From contig NZ_JAUCDS010000006.1 of assembly GCF_034674885.1 (NCBI RefSeq), forward strand, positions 61,534 to 125,533: DNA of 64,000 nt. The letters run 5' to 3'. Made by a program: the position numbers and the translations under genes. The notes beneath the pieces are model-generated. The model saw nothing but the letters and a program-made list of their open reading frames with translations. It was not told the DNA's origin and made no database searches. The stretch comes from Castellaniella sp034674885. Lineage in GTDB: Bacteria > Pseudomonadota > Gammaproteobacteria > Burkholderiales > Burkholderiaceae_B. Positions 42,414 to 51,812 of this stretch are shown here, one piece after another. The number at the start of each line of letters is the position of its first letter. Positions within the stretch are counted from its first letter, which is position 1.

Positions 42414-44300
42414 TCACAATTCCATCTGCATGCCCATTTCCACCACCCGATTGGGCGGAATCTTGTAGAACCGGGTAGTGCGGCTGGCATTGCGGGCCAT
42501 GAAGGCGAACAAGTGACGGCGCCAGCTCTGATGCCAGGGCAGGCGCCGCACCACGATCACCGTCTGGCGCGACAGGAAATATGAAGTCTGCATCGGTTCC
42601 AGGTTCAGTTCGGCGACTTCCTGAGCGATCTGCTCCACCACCTGGGGCACGTTGGGTTCCTGCTTGAACCCCCAGCGGGCTACTGCCTGCCAGCTGCTGC
42701 GGCTGACTCGTTCCACTCGTACCCGCTCGTTGAACGGTACATAGGGTTCGTCCGCCACTTCGATGGTCAGAAACAACGCCTGTTCGTGCAGCACCTTATT
42801 ATGTTTCAAATTGTGCAGCAACGCCGGAGGCACCGTGCCGACGATCATGCTCATGAAAACGGCCGTGCCCGGTACCCGGGTCGGCGGATAGGCCTCCAGG
42901 GATTCCATGAAGTTGACCAGGGGCTGATGATCCCCGGCCAGCGTGTCGTGGATGCGCTGGCGCCCCTGCTTCCAGGTCACCATCAAGGTCAGCAGTGCGA
43001 TCCCCACCACCAGCGGCAGCCAGCCGCCCTCGTGCAGCTTCAGGGTGTTGGATGTGAACAGCAGGATGTCGATCAGCAGGAACAGAGTGATGAGCGCCAG
43101 CCAGGCGACCCGCCGCACGCCGCGCGAAGCGCGCGGCAGCACTGCGAAGGCCAGCAGCGAGGTCATCAGCATAGTGCCCGTGACGGCAAAACCATAGGCA
43201 TGCGCCAGGCTGTCCGATGACTGGAAAACCAGCGTCAGCGCCAGGACGGCCAACAGCAGCAGCCAGTTGACGCGCGGCAGGTAGATCTGCCCTTCTTCCC
43301 GGGCCGAGGTGTGCTGAATCACCATGCGTGGCCAGTAGCCCAGTTGCACGGCCTGCCGAGTCACGGAAAACGCTCCCGAGATCACCGATTGTGACGCGAT
43401 GACGGTGGCCACGGTCGCCAGCCCGACCAGCGGGATCAGGCCCCAATCCGGCGCCAGCAGGAAGAAAGGATTGCGAATCGCCGACGGGTCGCTCAGCAAC
43501 AGGGCCCCCTGGCCGAAATAGCACAGCACCAGGGCCGGCAGCACCAGGGAGAACCAGGCTCGGCGAATGACGGGCCCGCCGAAATGGCCCATGTCGGCAT
43601 ACAGGGCCTCGGCCCCGGTCAGGGCCAGCACCAGGGCCCCCAGCGCCAGGAAGGTTTCCCAGGGAGCATCACCGATGAAGCGCAACGCCCAGATCGGATT
43701 GATCGCCTGCAGCACCTGTGGTTGTTCCAGCACGCGCCAGCCCCCCAGCGCGCCCAGCACCAGAAACCAGACCAGCATCACGGGGCCGAACAGACGGCCC
43801 ACCGTGCCGGTGCCGCGCGACTGCACCATGAACAGCGCCAGCAGGACCACCACGGCGATCGGCACCACCCAGGAATCCAGCCCGTGCGAGACGACCCCGA
43901 TTCCCTCGACGGCCGACAGCACCGAAATGGCCGGGGTGATCATGCTGTCGCCATAGAACAGCGCTGCCCCCATCAAACCCAGGATGGCCAGGCGCCAGCG
44001 CACCGGCCCCGGACGCCCGCGCATGGCCAGTTCCATCAGCGCCAGCGTGCCGCCCTCGCCCCGGTTGTCGGCCCGCAGGATGCAGGTCACGTATTTCAGC
44101 GACACCACCAGGATCAGCATCCAGAACAGGATCGAGAGCATGCCCAGGATATGTTCGACGTCCGGCGTCCCCGACCCTGACAGCGCGACCTTTATGGTGT
44201 ACAGAGGGCTGGTGCCGATGTCGCCGTACACCACCCCCAGGGCGCCGATCAGCAGCGCCGCTTGCGGGCTGCTCGAGTCCGATGATTTTTGAGTGCTCAT
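42414..44300 (-). CDS. kup: Kup low-affinity potassium/proton symporter
   Basis: 628 residues: about twelve membrane segments, then a cytoplasmic C-terminal domain. The N-terminal segment ALLIGALGVVYGDIGTSPLYTIK is the family signature, with GDIGTSPLY as the conserved core. Kup brings K+ into the cell with protons. The ATG is only 3 nt after the histidine kinase stop, so kup is the third gene of a transcript whose first two genes are a two-component system. Confidence 0.95.
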   Translation of the reverse strand: MSTQKSSDSSSPQAALLIGALGVVYGDIGTSPLYTIKVALSGSGTPDVEHILGMLSILFWMLILVVSLKYVTCILRADNRGEGGTLALMELAMRGRPGPVRWRLAILGLMGAALFYGDSMITPAISVLSAVEGIGVVSHGLDSWVVPIAVVVLLALFMVQSRGTGTVGRLFGPVMLVWFLVLGALGGWRVLEQPQVLQAINPIWALRFIGDAPWETFLALGALVLALTGAEALYADMGHFGGPVIRRAWFSLVLPALVLCYFGQGALLLSDPSAIRNPFFLLAPDWGLIPLVGLATVATVIASQSVISGAFSVTRQAVQLGYWPRMVIQHTSAREEGQIYLPRVNWLLLLAVLALTLVFQSSDSLAHAYGFAVTGTMLMTSLLAFAVLPRASRGVRRVAWLALITLFLLIDILLFTSNTLKLHEGGWLPLVVGIALLTLMVTWKQGRQRIHDTLAGDHQPLVNFMESLEAYPPTRVPGTAVFMSMIVGTVPPALLHNLKHNKVLHEQALFLTIEVADEPYVPFNERVRVERVSRSSWQAVARWGFKQEPNVPQVVEQIAQEVAELNLEPMQTSYFLSRQTVIVVRRLPWHQSWRRHLFAFMARNASRTTRFYKIPPNRVVEMGMQMEL

Positions 44301-44303
44301 GAT

Positions 44304-45431
44304 CTATTCCGCCCGCGTCAGGCAGGCCCCTCGCCAAGGTCCGGGGAAAATCAGGGTAACCCGGGTGCCCTCAAAGGCGGGGCGACTGATGACTTTCCAC
44401 CAGGCGCCATGGGCACGGGCGATTTCACGCACGATGGCCAGGCCCAGGCCTGAACCGCCTGGCCCCGCATCCGCCGCTCGGTAGAAGGCCTCGAAGACCC
44501 GCTCGAGATCGTCGGCGCGGATCCCCGAGCCGTCGTCCTCGACCGAAAACGACGGTGGATTGCTGAGGACCCGCAGTTCGATGCGCCGGGCCCCCTGGCC
44601 GTAGCGCAAGGCGTTGTCGATCAGATTGCCCAGCAATTCGCCCAGCAGGACGGGGTCGCCATCCACCCAGACGGCGCTGTCGGGCGCCGTCAACTGCAAT
44701 TCCACCGACTGCGCGCGCGCCCGATCCAGCCAATCGGAACCGGCTCGGCGCATCCACTCGCAGAGATCCAGGCGCACGAAGCTGTCCTGCGGGCGGGAGG
44801 CATGATCCGCCCGAGCCAGCACCAGCAACTGCTGCCCCATGCGAATCATGTGGTCCGTCACCGATTTGATGCGATCGGCCCGCGTGCGAATGTCGTCGGG
44901 CAGGTCCTGCCCCAGCATCAGTTCGGATTCCAGCTTCAGGCCCGCCAGCGGGGTGCGCAACTGATGAGCGGCATGACCGATGAAGCGGCGCTGCGCCTGC
45001 ACGGAATCATCCAGGCGCACCAGCAGGTCATTGAAATGCAGGACCAGAGGAGCGATTTCGCTGGGCAGGCCGGCCAGGTCCAGGGGCTGCAGGTCTTCGA
45101 TGGATCGCTGGCGAATCTGATCAGCCAGCTGGTTGATGGACAGGAGCTCGAGCCGGATGCCGGAAATCAGCACCCAGACGAACAGCACCACCAGCAAACC
45201 CTGGGTCAGCAGCATCACCCAGAACAGGTCGCGCAGCAGCCAGGGCTGGGGGCGGATGACGCCTGTCATGAACCAGGTGGCCAGCAGATCGATCGCCACC
45301 AGAATGAAGAAGGCCGGCAGCAGCCGGCGCACCAATTTGCGAGCCAGGGAGTCCTGGGGCATCAGGCGTTCGAACAGGCTCAGCGCCTGGCGATCCCGGC
45401 GGGGATCGGAACCTGCGGATGGATTAGGCAC
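44304..45431 (-). CDS. Sensor histidine kinase, TctE/QseC type
   Basis: 375 residues if the GTG at 45431 (overlapping the response-regulator stop) is used; the ATG at 45362 gives 352 and neither has a clear ribosome-binding site. There are two membrane segments (about 12-33 and 58-80 from the shorter start), a short periplasmic loop, a HAMP-like segment, His box GHAAHQLRTPLAGLKLES, N box LLGNLIDNALRYG and G boxes VEDDGSGIRADDL and GGSGLGLAIVREIA. It phosphorylates the regulator encoded upstream. The small periplasmic loop resembles kinases that sense through the membrane or a partner. Confidence 0.9.
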   Translation of the reverse strand: MPNPSAGSDPRRDRQALSLFERLMPQDSLARKLVRRLLPAFFILVAIDLLATWFMTGVIRPQPWLLRDLFWVMLLTQGLLVVLFVWVLISGIRLELLSINQLADQIRQRSIEDLQPLDLAGLPSEIAPLVLHFNDLLVRLDDSVQAQRRFIGHAAHQLRTPLAGLKLESELMLGQDLPDDIRTRADRIKSVTDHMIRMGQQLLVLARADHASRPQDSFVRLDLCEWMRRAGSDWLDRARAQSVELQLTAPDSAVWVDGDPVLLGELLGNLIDNALRYGQGARRIELRVLSNPPSFSVEDDGSGIRADDLERVFEAFYRAADAGPGGSGLGLAIVREIARAHGAWWKVISRPAFEGTRVTLIFPGPWRGACLTRAE

Positions 45432-46095
45432 TTTCGACGTCGAGCAGGTAGCCGAAGCCGCGCACCGTCTGGATGCTGGCCCCGGTCCCGTCCAGGCGCT
45501 TGCGCAGGCGGTAGACATAGACTTCGACCGCGTTTTCGCTGAAATCGGCATCCCAGGCCGACAGGGAATTGACGATCTGCTGTTTGGTGACGACCCGGCC
45601 GGGGCGGGCCATCAGCATTTCCAGCACCGACAATTCGCGCACGGACAAGGCCAGGCGTTTGCCGCTGACGCGGATCTGGCGCCCCACGGTGTCGAAGGCC
45701 AGCGGACCGCATTCCAGGATGGTCTGGGCCTGACCGGCGTGACGGCGGGCCATCGCGCGAACCCGGGCTGCGAGTTCGGGCAGTTCGAAGGGTTTGGTCA
45801 CGTAGTCGTCGGCGCCGGCATCCAGCCCCGCCACCCGGTCGTCCAGGCCGTCGCGGGCCGTCAGGATCAGCACGGGGATCTGCGACCCGCCCGCCCGCAG
45901 GCGCTGCAGGACTTCCAGGCCGCTGAGCCCAGGCAGATTCAGGTCCAGCAGCAGCAGGTCGTAGGCCTGGCCTGCGACGGCGCCCTCGACCCGGTCGCCG
46001 GACTGCAGCCAATCGACGGCATAGCCTTGGCCGCTGAGGAATTCCTGGAGCGCATGGCCCAGGGTGGTGTCGTCTTCAATGACTAGAACTCGCAT
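45424..46095 (-). CDS. OmpR-family response regulator (TctD/QseB type)
   Basis: 223 residues. Receiver domain with acidic pocket (Asp8, Asp9) and phosphorylated Asp51 in LLLLDLNLPGLSG; switch residues in LTARDG and the TKPF lysine. The C-terminal winged helix (RELSVLEMLMARPGRVVTKQQIVNSL) binds DNA. First gene of the minus-strand transcript that includes the histidine kinase and kup, 117 nt after exbD. Confidence 0.92.
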   Translation of the reverse strand: MRVLVIEDDTTLGHALQEFLSGQGYAVDWLQSGDRVEGAVAGQAYDLLLLDLNLPGLSGLEVLQRLRAGGSQIPVLILTARDGLDDRVAGLDAGADDYVTKPFELPELAARVRAMARRHAGQAQTILECGPLAFDTVGRQIRVSGKRLALSVRELSVLEMLMARPGRVVTKQQIVNSLSAWDADFSENAVEVYVYRLRKRLDGTGASIQTVRGFGYLLDVESA

Positions 46096-46212
46096 GAGGT
46101 GATTCTAGCCTGAACACGTCACGGTACGTCACCTGTGCGGGGAAGCCGTTACATAGCTGACAAGTGCATGAACACGGCGTCTCCACAACCATCGGGGCGC
46201 GCACGTTCAGCG

Positions 46213-46665
46213 TCAGCGGGCGGCGGCAGGCGCTGCCTGCGCAGCCGGGGGCGCGACCGGCTGCGTCACGAAGCCCAGGCGTTTCATGCCGGCCCGCCGC
46301 GCGGCGCCCATGATCTGCGCCAGTTCGCCGTAGCGGGTCTCCACGTCGGCACGGATGCGCACCTCGGGCTGCGGCTCGGCGCGGGACTCGGCCGCGAACA
46401 GGGACTCCAGATCGTCCAGGGCCACGGGCTGCTCGTTCCAGAACACCGCGCCACCGGGATCGATGGCCAGGTCGATGACCTTGGGCTGCTGTTCCACCGG
46501 CTGCGCCGTGACCTGCGGCACATTGATGCGGATCGAATGGCTGAGCAGGGGCGCGGTGATGATGAAGATCACCAGCAGCACCAGCATCACGTCGATCAGC
46601 GGCACCATGTTGATCTCGGACATGGTCGTGCCCGGGCCTTTTGAATCGAAGCTGCCAAACGCCAT
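46213..46665 (-). CDS. exbD: ExbD, TonB energy-coupling subunit
   Basis: 150 residues: one N-terminal membrane segment (MVPLIDVMLVLLVIFIITA, residues ~20-38) containing the essential proton-path Asp25, and a periplasmic domain. Overlap-free, 2 nt after exbB. It works with ExbB and TonB to use the proton gradient for outer-membrane receptors. Confidence 0.94.
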   Translation of the reverse strand: MAFGSFDSKGPGTTMSEINMVPLIDVMLVLLVIFIITAPLLSHSIRINVPQVTAQPVEQQPKVIDLAIDPGGAVFWNEQPVALDDLESLFAAESRAEPQPEVRIRADVETRYGELAQIMGAARRAGMKRLGFVTQPVAPPAAQAAPAAAR

Positions 46666-46667
46666 GA

Positions 46668-47570
46668 TCAGGCCTCCCGGCTGCTGGCCAGGCTGATGTG
46701 GCGGCCGTGGCGCTCGTGCCGTTCATGCGAGCCGTCGGCGACCTGCTGGCCCGTGCTCAGGAAGGTGAACAGATCGTGAGCGAAGGCATCCAGCTGCGCC
46801 AGGTAGACGCGATTCAGGCGCACGAAGGCGTTGTAGGCCAGCACCGCCGGAATGGCGACCGCCAAGCCCAGGCCGGTCATGATCAGGGCCTCGCCCACCG
46901 GACCGGCGATGCGGTTGATGGTCACGCCATCGGCCATGCTGATGCTGAGCAGCGCGTGGTACACCCCCCAGACCGTGCCGAACAAGCCCACGAAGGGGGC
47001 GGTCGAGCCCACCGATGCCAGCACCGTCAGGCCATTTTCCAGTCGGGCGGTTTCCTCGTCGATGACCTTGCGGATGGTGCGCGTGACGAAGGCTGCCGTC
47101 GAGCCGCTTTCTTCCAGCTTCAAGGCCCCGTATTTGGCGTGGTGCTTCTGCGCATGGATGGCGTGGCTGGCCAAATGGGCGAACGGCTCTTCCGCGCCGT
47201 GCGTGGCAATTTCGTTTTCCACCTGTTCCAGCGAACTGGCCGCCCAGAATTCCGCCAGGAACTTCTTCGAGCGCTGACGGATACGCAGATGGGTGAAGCC
47301 CTTGGCCAGGATCAGGTACCAGCTGGCCAGCGACATCAGCAGCAGGAAACCGAACAGGGATTTGCCCACGGCGTCGCTTTGTCCGATGAAGTGCATCACG
47401 CCCTGGCTACTGCCCGCCAATTCGGCTGCCGGCAATGCAACCGCAGCCTGCACGGCCGCACCGACGGCGGGCGCGGTTTCCTGCGCCACGGCAGCAACGG
47501 CCTGGGCGGAATCCGGCCCCACCGCCTGGGCCAGCGCCAGGGCGGCGCTGCCGATCAGATCGATCATCAT
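46668..47570 (-). CDS. exbB: ExbB/TolQ-like proton channel subunit
   Basis: 300 residues from the ATG at 47570 with AGGAG 9 nt upstream. It has a long Ala-rich N-terminal extension with periplasmic character (residues 1-50), three membrane segments (about 60-82, 165-190, 210-230) and the conserved GLFGTVWGVYHALLSI and PVGEALIMTGLGLAVAIPAVLAYNAF. Extended ExbB proteins of this size are usual in beta- and gammaproteobacteria. Second gene after tonB. Confidence 0.94.
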   Translation of the reverse strand: MMIDLIGSAALALAQAVGPDSAQAVAAVAQETAPAVGAAVQAAVALPAAELAGSSQGVMHFIGQSDAVGKSLFGFLLLMSLASWYLILAKGFTHLRIRQRSKKFLAEFWAASSLEQVENEIATHGAEEPFAHLASHAIHAQKHHAKYGALKLEESGSTAAFVTRTIRKVIDEETARLENGLTVLASVGSTAPFVGLFGTVWGVYHALLSISMADGVTINRIAGPVGEALIMTGLGLAVAIPAVLAYNAFVRLNRVYLAQLDAFAHDLFTFLSTGQQVADGSHERHERHGRHISLASSREA

Positions 47571-47597
47571 GTTCTGGAACTCCTGTCGGTCCAAGAC

Positions 47598-48404
47598 CTA
47601 TAAAACGAAATCAAAGGGAATGTCCACCAGCGCCTTGTAGGCGATGCCGTTCTCTGTATAGGGGCGAAACCGCGCCTGCTGCATGGCCTGCACGGCGGCC
47701 TCGTCCAGCCGCGCGTAGCCGGAGGAATGCTGCACCTTGACGTGGGCGACCTGTCCCTGGGGTGAAATCAGCACCCTCAAGACCACCCGCCCCTGTTCGC
47801 CACGCCGCTGCGACAGGCGCGGATAGGCCGGACTGGGGCGCCGCCCCAGGTAATCCACGCGACCAACGGTGCGTGGGCGGTCCGGGTCCACGGCCTGGGC
47901 CTCGCCCCGCATCTGTGCGGCCTGGGGGGCGCCGCCAGTCGAAGCCTGCACGGCCGGCACGGCCTTGGCCGGCTGCGTCTCGCGCGCAGGCTGCGACCTG
48001 GGCTGCGGTTTCGGCTTGGGTGCGGGCTTGGGCCTGGGTTCCGGTTTGGGCTGCGGCTTGGGTTCGGGCGGCGGCTCGGTGATGGCTTCGGGCTCGGGCT
48101 CCTGCACCACGGGCTCGGGTTCCGGCTGGGGTTCAGGCTGGAAGACGGGTTCCGGATCCGGTTCGACGATCGGTTCCGGTTCCGGAATGTCCGGCAATTC
48201 CGCGGCCGGCTGCGCGGCGGGCGCCGGATCGAGCGCAGGCCCCAATTCCACGAACTGCACGTCCAGCGCATCGGGCTGCCCCAGGGCGACCTGAGTCACC
48301 GGCGCCGACAGGATCATGGCCAATACGGCCGCATGCAGGCCAAGCGCCGCGATGGCGGCGACAGTCTTCAGCCAGGGAAAACGCAAGGAAGCACCCGAAC
48401 CCAT
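47598..48404 (-). CDS. tonB: TonB, energy transducer
   Basis: 268 residues: cytoplasmic tail, one membrane anchor (VAAIAALGLHAAVLAMIL, about 14-32, with the essential His), a Pro/Glu-Pro/Lys rigid spacer (about 70-145, runs such as PEPEPIVEPDPEPV) and the folded C-terminal domain (RRPSPAYPRLSQRRGEQGRVVLRVLI, with the conserved YP). It delivers energy to TonB-dependent receptors for iron complexes or cobalamin. First gene of tonB-exbB-exbD, with a Fur-like box upstream. Confidence 0.95.
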   Translation of the reverse strand: MGSGASLRFPWLKTVAAIAALGLHAAVLAMILSAPVTQVALGQPDALDVQFVELGPALDPAPAAQPAAELPDIPEPEPIVEPDPEPVFQPEPQPEPEPVVQEPEPEAITEPPPEPKPQPKPEPRPKPAPKPKPQPRSQPARETQPAKAVPAVQASTGGAPQAAQMRGEAQAVDPDRPRTVGRVDYLGRRPSPAYPRLSQRRGEQGRVVLRVLISPQGQVAHVKVQHSSGYARLDEAAVQAMQQARFRPYTENGIAYKALVDIPFDFVL

Positions 48405-48445
48405 GAACCCGGAAACGACAACAGTAAAAGCGGGATATTATCAGG

Positions 48446-48465
48446 AATGAAAACGATTCTCAATT
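48446..48465. promoter_or_regulatory. Fur-type box upstream of tonB
   Basis: AATGAAAACGATTCTCAATT contains three hexamer-like units similar to the Fur box (consensus GATAATGATAATCATTATC) and to the AATGATAACGATTCTCATT-type sites of related bacteria. It is 42 nt above the tonB ATG. Iron repression of tonB-exbBD is well known. Confidence 0.65.
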
Positions 48466-48665
48466 CTAATTACAGAAATCGCGCGGCGATCGCGACAGCG
48501 CCGGCTGCCAGCAATCCCGGCAGAAAAATATCGGCATGACAAGCCCATGATTTTACTGAGATAAGCTTCGTGTCCGCCCAAAAATGAAACAAAGACACAC
48601 ATTTTTCTTGAAACTTGCTGCGGCTGTTTCCGGTCCTTTCAAAGACCCACTCACGAGGCCAGCCC

Positions 48666-49832
48666 ATGATGATGCCCAGAATCCTTGTCCTATGCGCCAG
48701 CGCGCTGTGCGCCCTCAGCCTTCAGACCGCAGCCCTGGCAGCCGACGCGCCGCCCGCCGGCATCTACCTGTCCACCGACTACCCTGCCCTGACCCTGAAG
48801 GCGGGCGAGACGTCCACCGTGTCCCTGGAGCTGCACAACCAGGCCAGTCCTCCGGAGCGCCTGGCCCTGTCGCTGGAAGGCGTCCCCAAAGGCTGGACAG
48901 CCACCTTGCTGGGCGACGGCCGACCAGTGGCATCGGCCATGCCCGGCAGCGACCAGACCCTGATGCTGAAACTGCGCCTGGACATTCCGAAGGGCGATGC
49001 CGCGCAAGGCGCCATCACCATCCACGCAGACAGCGGGCAGCGCCACCTGAGCCTGCCTCTGGACATCACCCTGGCCAAGCAGTTGCCCGCGCAGTTGTCG
49101 GTGCAGCCGGATCTGCCTCAGCTGACCGGCTCGGCTCGCACTGCCTTCGACTATCAACTGACCATCAAGAACGACAGCGGCCAGGACGTACTGGCCAGTC
49201 TGGCGGCCAGCGCGCCCCAGTATTTCGACACCTCGTTCACCGAAGGCTACGGCAGCCAGCAGATCAGCGCCGTACCCATCAAGGCCGGCGAATCCAAGAA
49301 CGTCAAACTGCACGTGCGCCCGCCCGTCACGGCGACTTCCGGCGAACACGACATCCAGGTCAAGGTTGCCGCCGACGGCGCTCAGGCCAGCACCGTGCTC
49401 AAGCTCGACATCACCGGACAGCCGGCGCTGAACCTGGCCGGACGCGACGGCCTGATGAGCGCCAGCGCCCAGATCGGCAGCGCCAGCAACGTTCCGCTGG
49501 AACTGCATAATGACGGCACGGCCGCCGCCCAGGACATCACGCTGGCCGGCACCACGCCCTCGGGATGGAAAATCGAATTCAAACCGGAACGAGTCGCACA
49601 GCTGGATCCAGGCAAGACCGTCGAGGTCCAGGCTCAGATTACGCCATCGGCACAATCTCTGGCGGGCGACTACATGGTCAAGCTGCATGCGAAATCCGCC
49701 GGCCAGTCTGCCGACGGCGACCTGCGCGTCTCGGTCACGACCTCGGGCCTGTGGGGGGTCAGCGGCGCGATCCTGATCGCCGTGGCCTTGCTGGTGCTGA
49801 TCGGCGCCGTGGCCCGCTACGGCCGCCGCTGA
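48666..49832 (+). CDS. Membrane-anchored NEW3-domain protein of an ABC system
   Basis: 388 residues from the first of two ATGs, with GAGG 8 nt upstream. Signal peptide to about residue 25 (ALCALSLQTAALAA), then three beta-sandwich repeats of NEW3/alpha-galactosidase-associated type (GETSTVSLELHNQASPPERLALSLEGVP; FDYQLTIKNDSGQDVL; NVPLELHNDGTAAAQDITLAG), and a C-terminal membrane anchor (VSGAILIAVALLVLIGAVARYGRR). The ATPase gene begins 11 nt after it. Proteins with this domain next to ABC exporters probably sit in the periplasm and contact the transported material; no substrate is known. Confidence 0.8.
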   Translation: MMMPRILVLCASALCALSLQTAALAADAPPAGIYLSTDYPALTLKAGETSTVSLELHNQASPPERLALSLEGVPKGWTATLLGDGRPVASAMPGSDQTLMLKLRLDIPKGDAAQGAITIHADSGQRHLSLPLDITLAKQLPAQLSVQPDLPQLTGSARTAFDYQLTIKNDSGQDVLASLAASAPQYFDTSFTEGYGSQQISAVPIKAGESKNVKLHVRPPVTATSGEHDIQVKVAADGAQASTVLKLDITGQPALNLAGRDGLMSASAQIGSASNVPLELHNDGTAAAQDITLAGTTPSGWKIEFKPERVAQLDPGKTVEVQAQITPSAQSLAGDYMVKLHAKSAGQSADGDLRVSVTTSGLWGVSGAILIAVALLVLIGAVARYGRR

Positions 49833-49843
49833 GCAGGTCCGCC

Positions 49844-50809
49844 ATGAACCGGACCTCCAACACCCCCACTGAAGACACGCCCGCCATCGCCGCCCAGGGA
49901 CTGGGCAAGGACTACGGCAACCGCACCGTTGTCCAGTCCCTGGACTTCCAGGTCCGGCAAGGCGAGGTCTTCGGCCTGCTGGGCCCCAACGGGGCCGGCA
50001 AGACCACCACCATCCTGATGCTGCTGGGCCTGACGGAAGCCACACGCGGCCAGGTCCGCGTGCTGGGGGAAGATCCCTGGCGCAACCCCCTGGCCGTCAA
50101 GCGCCGGATCGGCTACATGCCGGATTCGGTCGGTTTCTACGACCACCTGAGCGCTCGTGACAATCTGCGCTACACGGCCCGCCTGCTGGGCATTCCGGCA
50201 GACACACGGGACGCGCGCATCGCAGCCGCCCTGGGTCGCGTCCAGCTGGCGGATCGCATCGACCAGCGCGTGGGCACCTTTTCCCACGGCATGCGCCGCC
50301 GTCTCGGCCTGGCCGAGATCCTGCTGAAACAGGCCGCCATCGCCATCCTGGACGAACCCACGTCCGGCCTGGATCCGCAATCCACGGAATCCTTTCTGCG
50401 GTTGATCGAGTCCCTGCGCGAGGAAGGCGTCACCGTACTGCTGTCCTCGCACCTGCTGGACCAGATGCAGCGCATTTGCGATCGCGTCGCCCTGTTCAAT
50501 GCCGGGCGCATCGCCCTGATGGGGCCGGTCCAGGCGCTGGCTCGGCAAGTGCTGGGCGGCCACAGCCATGAAGTCCGCATCCATGCCGAAGGCCCCGACC
50601 TAATCTCGGTGCTGGGCGCCGTACCGGGCGTGGGCCAGGTGCGCGCCGAACCCGGCGGTCATTACATCCTGCAGGCGGAAAGCGACGTCCGCGCCCAGGC
50701 CGCCCAGGCGGCGGTGCTGGCGGGCGCGGAATTGCACGACCTGTCCGTGGACACCCCCAGCCTGGACCGCATCTACCGGCAGACCTTCTCCAAGGACATC
50801 CCGACATGA
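49844..50809 (+). CDS. ABC exporter ATP-binding protein (NosF/CcmA type)
   Basis: 321 residues from the ATG at 49844. Walker A GPNGAGKTTT, signature SHGMRRRLGLAEILL, Walker B AIAILDEPTSGLDP. It belongs to the ABC-2 type exporter ATPases (NosF, YtrB-like). The C-terminal ~80 residues (about 235-321) are a small extra domain often seen in this group. It overlaps the permease gene by 4 nt. Confidence 0.92.
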   Translation: MNRTSNTPTEDTPAIAAQGLGKDYGNRTVVQSLDFQVRQGEVFGLLGPNGAGKTTTILMLLGLTEATRGQVRVLGEDPWRNPLAVKRRIGYMPDSVGFYDHLSARDNLRYTARLLGIPADTRDARIAAALGRVQLADRIDQRVGTFSHGMRRRLGLAEILLKQAAIAILDEPTSGLDPQSTESFLRLIESLREEGVTVLLSSHLLDQMQRICDRVALFNAGRIALMGPVQALARQVLGGHSHEVRIHAEGPDLISVLGAVPGVGQVRAEPGGHYILQAESDVRAQAAQAAVLAGAELHDLSVDTPSLDRIYRQTFSKDIPT

Positions 50810-51777
50810 AACGCACATCCCGCATGGGTTCCCCCTGGCATGGCCTGAGCGCCGTCCTGTCCAAGGAGTTGGCCGACCACCTGGGCAGCGCCCGCATGCG
50901 CCTGCTGGAATGGCTGGTCGTCCTGACAGCGGCGGCCGCCCTGTACGGCGCCATTCAGGGCATCCGACAGTCGACCGCATCCGATCCCTTCGTTTTCCTG
51001 CGCCTGTTCACCGACGCCCAGGCGCCGCTGCCTTCCTTCGCCGCCCTGCTGGGATTCCTGATCCCGCTGGTCGCCATCGGCCTGGGGTTCGACGCCATCA
51101 ACGGCGAGTACAGCCGCCGCACGCTCAGCCGCATCCTGTCGCAGCCCATCTATCGCGATGCCCTGCTGATGGGCAAGTTCCTGGCCGGCATGGCGGCGCT
51201 GGCTATCTGTCTGGTCAGCCTGTGGCTGCTGGTGATGGGTGCCGGCCTGATCCTGCTGGGCGTCCCGCCGGGCGGCGAAGAAGTCGCGCGCTCGCTGGCC
51301 TTCCTGGTGGCCGCCCTGGCCTATGCCGGCGTCTGGCTGGCCGTGGCCCTGCTGTGCTCCGTGCTGTTCCGGTCCGCTTCGACCTCGGCCCTGGTGGCCC
51401 TGGGCCTGTGGCTGTTCTGCGCCCTGCTGTGGCCGATGCTGGCCCCCGCCCTGGCCCAGGCCATCGCCCCACCGGATCTTGCAACCGTCATCAGCGGCGG
51501 CCTGGATCTGCATACAGTCGCCTGGCAGCAGGGCCTGCTGCACCTGTCGCCTGCGACCTTGTTCAGCGACACCGCCATCACCCTGCTGAGCCCCGCCACC
51601 CGCGCCTTGGGTCCGGTGTTCCTGTCGCAGATCCAGGGCGCCCTGCTGGGCAGCCCCCTGCCCCTGTCCGAAAGCCTGGCCATCGTCTGGCCGCAATTCA
51701 CCGGACTGATCGCGGCAGTGACGCTGCTGTTCACAGCCGGGTACGTGGTATTTCAGCGGCAGGAGGTGCGGGCCTGA
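50806..51777 (+). CDS. ABC-2 family exporter permease (NosY-like)
   Basis: 323 residues with six to seven membrane segments; a first segment at about 28-46 is followed by a long loop, then the conserved LVAIGLGFDAINGEYSRRTLSRILSQPIYRDALLMGKFLAG. This arrangement is that of NosY and other ABC-2 permeases. It forms the pore for the ATPase before it. The trio resembles NosDFY in layout but has a NEW3 protein in place of NosD; the substrate is unknown. Confidence 0.88.
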   Translation: MKRTSRMGSPWHGLSAVLSKELADHLGSARMRLLEWLVVLTAAAALYGAIQGIRQSTASDPFVFLRLFTDAQAPLPSFAALLGFLIPLVAIGLGFDAINGEYSRRTLSRILSQPIYRDALLMGKFLAGMAALAICLVSLWLLVMGAGLILLGVPPGGEEVARSLAFLVAALAYAGVWLAVALLCSVLFRSASTSALVALGLWLFCALLWPMLAPALAQAIAPPDLATVISGGLDLHTVAWQQGLLHLSPATLFSDTAITLLSPATRALGPVFLSQIQGALLGSPLPLSESLAIVWPQFTGLIAAVTLLFTAGYVVFQRQEVRA

Positions 51778-51812
51778 GTCCGTGCCCTGCCCCTGCGTGA
51801 TCGACCCGGCCG

